Origin: Hygrophila difformis
Lineage: Eukaryota; Streptophyta; Magnoliopsida; Lamiales; Acanthaceae
Direction: 5' to 3'
Assembly (NCBI GenBank): GCA_030278955.1
Contig: JAOANR010000012.1
Location: forward strand, 28,699,977-28,763,976
Length of the DNA stretch: 64,000 bases
Shown: positions 57,811 to 64,000 of the stretch, piece after piece
How positions within the stretch are numbered: the stretch's first letter is position 1
Layout of the letters: the number at the start of each line of letters is the position of its first letter
Translations under genes and position numbers: made by a program
The notes under the pieces: model-generated
Seen by the model: the letters and a program-made list of their open reading frames with translations, nothing else
What the model was told of the DNA's origin: nothing
Database searches by the model: none

Positions 57811-58440
57811 AGCATTGGGAAGAGTCAAGGTAAAGGACTATAAACAAAGCGCTTCTTGGGAGGCAACCCAAGCAAATCAATTATTTTGATACTTTATATT
57901 TTGCCATGTTGATCATAATATATTTTGGTATAATTTTGATATCCAAATGACATCTTTTCTATGATTTTGTAGGTTTGAATTCCCCAATTGGATCAAGAAA
58001 CAAGTGGTGATGTTTGAAGGGGGAATTTTCAGTGAAGGAGAGCATTGATAGTCATGAGCATGATTAACTAGTATATTACTTGCTGAATTTTGAAGAAAAA
58101 TTCAAGTTGACTTCAGGGAGGAAGATACCTGTTAATCATGCCCATAATTAAGACCTTGGTAGAAGCCTGTGTTGGAAACCAAAATTTCAGGAAACCTCAC
58201 AACTCTTAGTCATGCTCATGATTAAGGTTCACTTACTCCCCTGTGTCAAAAATGAAATTGAGGTTTATTTTCCTGGGCACCCTACATTTCTTATTCATGC
58301 CCATGACTAAGTTACACAAACCAGCCTGAAGTTAAATCCCAACACTTACTCCCAAACCCTAATTTACCTTCACCTTAATTCACTTTCACTCCTTTTGAAC
58401 AAATACTGCCTCCATCCCCAAATTACACAAGTCCAAAATC
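57811..58440 (+). other. post-gag region of C with hairpin and CATG palindromes
   Basis: A hairpin with arms CTTGGG and CCCAAG (around AGGCAA) at about 57853-57870, 40 bases after the gag stop. Four palindrome-like sites follow at 58049, 58131, 58205 and 58290, variants of TTAGTCATGCNCATGATTAA, spaced 74-85 bp. No ORF. Confidence 0.75.
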
Positions 58441-58925
58441 AAATGTCAATCCCTATCTATCGTTCGCACTACCACACCATCATCATCTTCGCACCACCGC
58501 ACGACGCCCTACTCTGTTCGTCGGCCGCCGCCGCCTCTCGAGCGCCCGCGCCATCACCATCTCCCCCTCCCTCGCTCGCGGAAACCAGCGCCCCCGCCTC
58601 TGTCCTCCGGCCGTCGCTGCTCCACCGTGGTCTCCTGTTCGCGCCGCCCCTCGTCCTCCTGAACCCTATCGGCGCCACCCATGTTCGCAAAGCCTTCTCT
58701 CCTCGTCCGGCCAATCTCCTCCACATTCGAGCCCTAGCAGCGCCGCCCCTCTGTCCAGCGAAGCCACTCGAGACGCCGCCCTTTCGCTCGCAAGCCGCTG
58801 GCCGTCCTCAGCTCATCGTCGCCGCCTCGTTGTTGAGCGCCGCTGCTCCGGTCATCTCTTGCCGCCCTGCGCCGCCACCCTCATCCCTCTGTTCTGCCCT
58901 AGTTTGGCCTTCGCTTCATTGGTAA
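58441..58925. other. GC-rich island in C, possibly captured host sequence
   Basis: About 480 bp rich in C and CCGCC in an otherwise AT-rich element. A 176-codon frame (58395-58925) is Ala/Pro/Ser-rich with no recognisable domain, and a possible splice donor (TTGGTAACT) follows. It looks like the 5' UTR and first exon of a host gene, but I cannot name a source. Confidence 0.45.
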
Positions 58926-61017
58926 CTTCTTTTCAATTTTACAAGCAGTGAACTATGGTAATTACTCTTTCTGTGGGCATTTTGTTCTCTTGTGATTTGA
59001 TAATTTTGAAACTTGCATAGTTGATGCCTCAAGAATAGAACTGAAAATTTTGGCAATTTTGAAGGCTTACTTGAAATCGTTGGACTTGCATCACTGTGAA
59101 GAAATTGCTTTTATTGTGTGGTGACATTGTCTGGTTCTAAAAAGATTCTGAAGTTTAGGAAAATGAAAATACATTTGCTTGGATAATATATGTTGTCTTT
59201 TGTTGTGGAAATATTTTGCTTGGCTAGTTTTCTGTGTGCAGCTCTTAAATAGGAGAGCTCGAAGACAATTCCACCAAGTCATGATCTAAAAGTGGTTCCA
59301 AAATTCCCAACTACAAGAATTCTGCAAAAGAAAAGGCCAGACAAAGTTCTATCCCAGCACCTGACCCCTGCCATTGTACCCAGGGAAGTCCTATTCCTTT
59401 ATCTTTCTAATACATTGAGGACAATGTAGACTTTAGGTGTGGGGGAGGGAATAGTATTGCTTGCATTTTCTGTGAAAATTTTTAAAAATTTTAAGCTATT
59501 TTGTGTGAATTTTTGTGAACTTGATGTGAATATATGACTGAATTGAGTCTATGATGGTTTTTATTGATAAGTTGTCTAGCATGATTGATGATATCTAATT
59601 TTTGAACATGTTGAGCCAACTATTTGTAAACCCATGTGAGAATTTGAGCCTCTTTCCAAAAAGCTTGTTGCTTTTAAAAAGAAAATACATATATTCAAAG
59701 CTTTTGGAAATTTCTTTCTTGTGTGAATTATGTGGTAATCATTTTGACATTCTAGAACTTGAATGATTACGCATGTTGAGCTTGCATTGATTGAATCCAA
59801 TGTTTTGAACATGATAAGGGCATTAGGATAACCTTTTTAGCCTTCTTTTTGGCTTTAACCTATATTTTTATCCCCTAGTTAGCCACTTTGAGCCTTATAT
59901 CCGTTTTCTTTGTTTTTATTTAACCCTTAGCCTATTAAGCCTTTTCTTTTTGTCATATCTATTGCTTTTGAACCCTAGTGATTGAAGTACTTTCATAAGT
60001 CATCATGGTTGAATTTTTGTGTTGGTTGCAAGAAAAAAAAAAAAGAGCTTAGAAATTGTTTTCTTTTGGGATTTTCAAGATGTTTTGTAGGATTTTTGAA
60101 GTACTGTCTGGATGGTTGATTCTCAAGCAGTGGAATGTTTGTATATATATTCCCCTTAAAAAAAAACAAAAAAAAAGAAGAGAAAAAAAAACAGCCCTAT
60201 ATATAAAAAAAGAGAGAAAAAAGAGAAAAAAATATATATATAGGTAAGGGCAGTGGATGGATATAGCTTGAAACGTGTTCCTCTGACCTTAGTGCTATGA
60301 ACATAGAGTTGAAGTTCCGTCTGCATTTTTCAGATTGTTGAATTCCTCTAATAAACGTGTCCAAGCTATTGAAGCCCACGAAAAAAAAAGAAAAAAAAAA
60401 GAAAAAAAAAAGAGAAGAAAATCAAAAGGGGATATATGAAAGTTGTTAGAAATTGTTTGGCAAGTTTTGGTTTTGTTTGGTTCATTGCTTGGGAAAGGGA
60501 CTGTTTGGGAGTTGTATATGGGATGATTTTTTGGTTTTGTGTTTATTTTGGAAAACCTTGGGAGGATAGAATAGAAATAATTTTGGTCTTTTGAACCTCT
60601 TATGATTTTGTTTTTGTATTGCAACCATGATGTGATATGATTTGTCTATGATGACTCTTTGGAAGTATTTTCATTCACTTTAACCCTTTCTTTATCCTTT
60701 TCTTCCTACCCCAACCATGGCCACGTTATAACCCTTTTGGAAGACCCTTTGATTCTTTATGTTGGATAAAATCTTGGTAGGGAAGATGTGATTTTCATTC
60801 AAGCCTATGGGATTGTCACTTTGCTTTACCACTTGAGTGCTTATTTGTTTAACCACACTTGATATTGAGAGGAGTGTATACACTTTACCCATGGGAGGTT
60901 TTTGGCTTAATGTGTTTGATATTGGGTTGATTCGGTTATGCTTGGATTGACTTGTTGATAGAAACTGTTATGGCTTGATTTGGTTATCTTTAGACTTATG
61001 CTTGAGGGCAAGCATGA
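58926..61017 (+). other. 3' non-coding region of C
   Basis: AT-rich, no convincing ORF. Holds an Athila-like segment ACATTGAGGACAATGTAG (59413-59430), the internal polypurine tract, A-rich tracts near 60030 and 60150-60420, and CGTGTTCCTCTG at 60274, which partly matches TTGTTCCTCTG in element A at 14630. Confidence 0.65.
59432..59450 (+). other. internal polypurine tract of C
   Basis: TTTAGGTGTGGGGGAGGGA shares TTTAGGTGTGGGGGA with the tract before the 3' LTR. Confidence 0.65.
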
Positions 61018-61035
61018 TTTAGGTGTGGGGGAATT
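61018..61035 (+). other. 3' polypurine tract of C
   Basis: TTTAGGTGTGGGGGAATT ends directly at the 3' LTR. Confidence 0.8.
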
Positions 61036-62473
61036 TGATAGTGTGAATTTTGTGTTTATCAATGACATATATTTTGGATATTTATAAGGTGATTTTGATA
61101 CCTCTTTACTCTTGTTGTGCTTGTTTTGTTGATTGTAGGAGGATGGTATGAGAATTGGGAAAAGGAAGAAACAAAAGAGAAGAAAAAGAAGAAGTGGACA
61201 GGTTGCTATGGAATCACTAGTCATGGCCATGACAAGCTAATGAGGAGGAAGCTGAAATTGAAGATACATGGGCCCAAGCCCAAGTCCATGTCCAGCCTAG
61301 CCCATTACACAAATAAGATTGGGGGACAAGAAAGTGGATGGCTGCAGGCTAGAGAGAGTTTACTTTCTGCAAAAACACTTTTTAGTTGGCTATTTTTAGA
61401 TTTGGCTTTTGGAAAGGGGGAAAGCTAATTTATTAAAAGAGGGGCTTGGGAACGAGAGAGGCAGACGAGATTTTTTGAGATTCATTTTTTGGGAGACAGG
61501 TTTTGAAGAGGAAGAACAAGAAGAAAACGTCCAGGCAGAAAAGAGGAAGGGAGGAGCAGACCGGAGCAGTCACCGATCAAAGGCTTTCTTCTCTCCTCTT
61601 CTCTCTGATTTTGGTTGTATTTTCCTTTTCTTACTTTTGTTTCTATGAAATTAGAATAGAGTTTTAACTTTCTCTAGTTTAGGGATTTGGTGAAGAATGG
61701 CTTTGGGGTTTTGTGAGATGATGTATTTTGGCTATAAAACTATTGTGCTTTTGGTATTTATACAATTTCTATGCTTAGGGTTTACTATTGTTGAATTGGA
61801 TGAATGTTTAGGGCCCAAATATTTGTCTAGTTTGATAATTGATTGCCAATTTGATTTGGGTATCCGTAATTGTACTTGAATCGAATAGGTTGTAGCCAGG
61901 TTGATTAGTTCATTCCCGGGGAATTGTATAATCAAATTGGGAATTACTCCGCGTAGGTAGTAATTGGTTTGAATCGGGCTTTTCTAGATTATAATGCAAT
62001 TGGACAACATCTTCTACGGGCGTACCTAGAAGTGTTAGTTTGATTAGGGGCAATTAACGGGCGTACCTTAATTGTCTAAACTGAAAGGAAAAGTTGGTTG
62101 TCTAAGCGGACCTGACAACTATAACTGGTTTATCAATTAGCACAATGTTTATGCATCGATGATCTTACCCAAATGCCATTCCAAATCAATCTTTGAACTA
62201 GAGGTTTTTAATTCCAATACTTTGTTTTAAATTTATGTTCTTGATCTCACTTATCATTTTCATAGTTTGTAGAATTAATTAGCTTTTTAGTTCTTGTTAT
62301 CTTTTTCTTGTTCTCAAAATACAAAACCCCCCCTTTTAAATATTGTATATATTATGAGAATGTGGTATTCCAATCCCTGAGGACTCGACCCTTGTCACTG
62401 CTATACTATATTTATTTTGTACTTTGTGACACATGAATTAAATTATCTTTTGCAGCTATACGACAAGCTGTCA
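61036..62473 (+). repeat. 3' LTR of element C
   Basis: 1438 bp, five substitutions from the 5' LTR by eye (CCTGGG/CTTGGG, GGGATT/GGGGTT, GGTGGTAG/GGTTGTAG, CCGGG/CCAGG, TTGGTG/TTTGTG). Confidence 0.95.
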
Positions 62474-62533
62474 GATCAAACGCGCAGATCTGTCTTAAAA
62501 TGCTAATCAGACAAATTGCGCGAGGGGGGAATC

Positions 62534-63157
62534 TGTTAACATCAAAATTCTAGGCCCAATAAGTTGATTTGTTTGGCCCAGTAAATTCAGCCCAATCCAT
62601 TTTTCGAGGCCCGGTCCAATTCAAGAGTTATCCGGATAAGGACATGGGTGAGAAGCCGCCATCCAATCCATAGGTCTATCCGGATGATGAATCATGGTGA
62701 GAGGCAACATTAAAGACTATGGAGAGAATCATGGCATTGAGACTTGAGAGGCTGCAACCTTGGAGAGGATGGTGGAAAAGGGAACGGTTACACAATCAGA
62801 AGAGCTGCAGTCAAAGAGGAAGAGGATCCCAACATCAATACAGCGCACCATCAAGGGAGGAGAATCCGGAGTTTTTAAGACGCCTATTGAAGCCAGGCAT
62901 CATCCCATTCCCCTATAAAAGGCTGAAGGAGACATGGGAGCAGGGATCACCTCAACACAACTCTCAAAGAGTCTCTTATATTTCTTCTAGTTTTTTACTG
63001 CTTTCTGTATTTTCATTCCTTTAAGCTTTCAGTCCAATTTACCGCTTTCTTACAGCTTTTTGTTTAATTCTTGTATTTCAATTACAGTACCTTTGTAATT
63101 CTTCAACAGCAATTCAATTTCAGTTTCTTCTTTTCCTCAAAATTTATACGGATAACA
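62534..63157 (+). repeat. 3' LTR of element B
   Basis: 624 bp, same length as the 5' LTR, with about ten substitutions by eye. Preceded by the purine tract GCGAGGGGGGAATC. Confidence 0.95.
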
Positions 63158-63305
63158 AACGAACAGAGCTCAAACATGAAAATTGGCTCGTTAAGATTTT
63201 TGGCTCGGTTCGTGTTCGTTCGTTAAGCTTAACGAACAGAGCTCAAACACTTGAAGCTCAGTTTGGTTCGACTCGTTTACAGCTCTAATTTTTAGGGACC
63301 TGTGC

Positions 63306-63859
63306 GGTAGGCCATATTGCACGGCCTAATCGCCGGCTCTGCATATACACATAATTATGATAAATTAATTAATATACGAAACCCTTAATTCAAAAACTCG
63401 TTCTTATTGTTATTCTTATTTTTTAAAATTACGCAGGACTTAAATTAGTTTACTCGTACTATCGTGTAAGAGTACTTAAGTTGGTCTTATCCAAGGCCAT
63501 GAAATTGAATGGTCAGTCTGTGTGGTGGGATATTCTTATCCAAGGCCATTAAATAATTTTCCCTTCTTTCTATTCTCACAACGTTGTCTCAATTTTGAAT
63601 TCCCAAATGATATTCTGACTTTCATTACACCAAAATGCAAGGAAAAGAAGGGGAAACTATTGGATGCTCACCGGTCTACCACACCAGAAGGACCGCAACC
63701 GTTGATGCATTTTTTAAAATGGATCGGAGTAGTATACAAGAAAGAAAATTGTTAATATGCCAAAAGCGAATCTAGCATCATGCATTACATAATAAAATTT
63801 GATGTTGAAAAATAATACTCTAATAAAATGCAATACTATTTTAGTATATAATGCATGTT
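63306..63859. other. AT-rich intergenic DNA, nothing recognised
   Basis: The 77-codon ORF at 63522-63755 has no recognisable domain. Not called. Confidence 0.5.
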
Positions 63860-64000
63860 CAAAAATACACTTTCAACCAAAATGTCCGCCACTTGATTGC
63901 CTTCCCGAAATCTATGCTTCACCGCGGCGCCCATAGCTGCAACCTTACTCTTAACCTCACACACCACCGGCCACAAGAGTGAGTGCATGGCATCTCCTGT
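63860..64000 (-). mobile_element. LINE ORF2 RNase H fragment, runs off the window
   Basis: The minus strand reads GDAMHSLLWPVV then KHRFREGNQVADILV, the end of a LINE RNase H domain. The start lies beyond the window. Its 3' end fades into AT-rich DNA without a clear tail. Confidence 0.65.

Larger units (their letters stand above)
53966..62473 (+). mobile_element. element C: Athila-like LTR element with gag-protease only, inserted in B
   Basis: 8508 bp. LTRs of 1438 bp each (TGATAGTG to AGCTGTCA), perfect TSD GATCA (53961-53965 and 62474-62478), tRNA-Asp primer site, gag-protease ORF, then 3.2 kb non-coding with an internal polypurine tract, then the 3' tract and LTR. No RT, RNase H or integrase seen. 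Only five LTR substitutions by eye (about 0.35%), so a recent insertion, later than B. Confidence 0.95.
50428..63157 (+). mobile_element. element B: gag-only LTR retrotransposon (Tat-like), interrupted by element C
   Basis: LTRs of 624 bp each (TGTTAACA to GATAACA), perfect TSD AACGA (50423-50427 and 63158-63162), primer site TGGCACGCCCAGTGGGAC, gag, GGCGGC tract, then element C, then a short remnant with purine tract (GCGAGGGGGGAATC) before the 3' LTR. Without C it is about 4.2 kb, close to element D (4.3 kb). No pol. LTRs differ at about 10 sites by eye (about 1.6%). Confidence 0.95.
50038..63297. mobile_element. non-autonomous hAT element 2, outer shell of a three-level nest
   Basis: Ends TAGAGCTGTAAA and TTTACAGCTCTA with perfect 8-bp duplication ATTTTTAG (50030-50037 and 63298-63305). 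Subterminal regions repeat GTTCGTTCG and GAGCTCAAAC in both orientations. Element B was inserted at 50427. Without it the element is about 0.5 kb. No transposase. Confidence 0.9.

Noticed and set aside
57811..61035. Env-like gene expected after gag-pol in some Athila elements
   Set aside because: No ORF with signal peptide or transmembrane layout was found in this region of C.
53966..62473. Second pair of LTRs suggesting tandem B elements
   Set aside because: The inner repeats have different sequence, their own GATCA duplication and another primer site, so they are element C.

Overview
The window is nuclear DNA from a flowering plant, almost certainly a eudicot. Both confident host genes are plant genes with introns: the 3' part of a Dicer-like 4 gene and a complete FIDDLEHEAD-type 3-ketoacyl-CoA synthase. 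The rest is AT-rich DNA dominated by plant transposons. I cannot fix the species; a Lamiales-like asterid is only a guess. No rRNA, tRNA or CRISPR was seen.

Layout. 46-5937 (+): C-terminal half of DCL4, 14 exons, from the late helicase region to the second dsRNA-binding domain. 6827-7753 (-): weakly supported exons of an unrecognised membrane protein. 7793-8292: 500-base assembly gap. 8293-10361 and 16724-about 18970: an old repeat called X here, carrying an array of palindromes and split by element A. 10362-16718 (+): element A, a gag-only Athila-like LTR retrotransposon with 5-bp target duplication (TSD) ATGGT. 18990-20651 (-): intact LINE-type ORF1 with no ORF2. 21430-25456: MITE cluster (Stowaway-like, Tourist-like, one long-TIR foldback). 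25773-30090 (-): element D, a gag-only LTR element (TSD GAGTT). 31397-35060 (-): a LINE (Q) inserted in another LINE (P). 36640-39798 (+): FIDDLEHEAD/KCS10. 40556-46374 (-): near-complete but broken L1-type LINE with 16-bp TSD. 47227-47414: solo LTR (TSD TCATG). 47911-49888: non-autonomous hAT element containing a 5'-truncated LINE. 50038-63297: second hAT element (TSD ATTTTTAG), containing element B (gag-only, TSD AACGA), which contains element C (gag-protease, Athila-like, TSD GATCA). 63860-64000: LINE relic.

How the parts relate. DCL4 makes 21-nt siRNAs from long double-stranded RNA; FIDDLEHEAD makes very-long-chain fatty acids for the epidermis. They are neighbours only by position. All four complete LTR elements (A, B, C, D) keep gag and discard reverse transcriptase and integrase, so they must depend on enzymes supplied in trans. 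LTR divergence counted by eye (A lowest, then C, B, D) agrees with the nesting order.

The most unusual signal is that X, A, B and C each carry their own set of repeated short palindromes, different in sequence in each family, and that B and D also share long GGCGGC-dense tracts in which the motif is the ERF GCC-box core.
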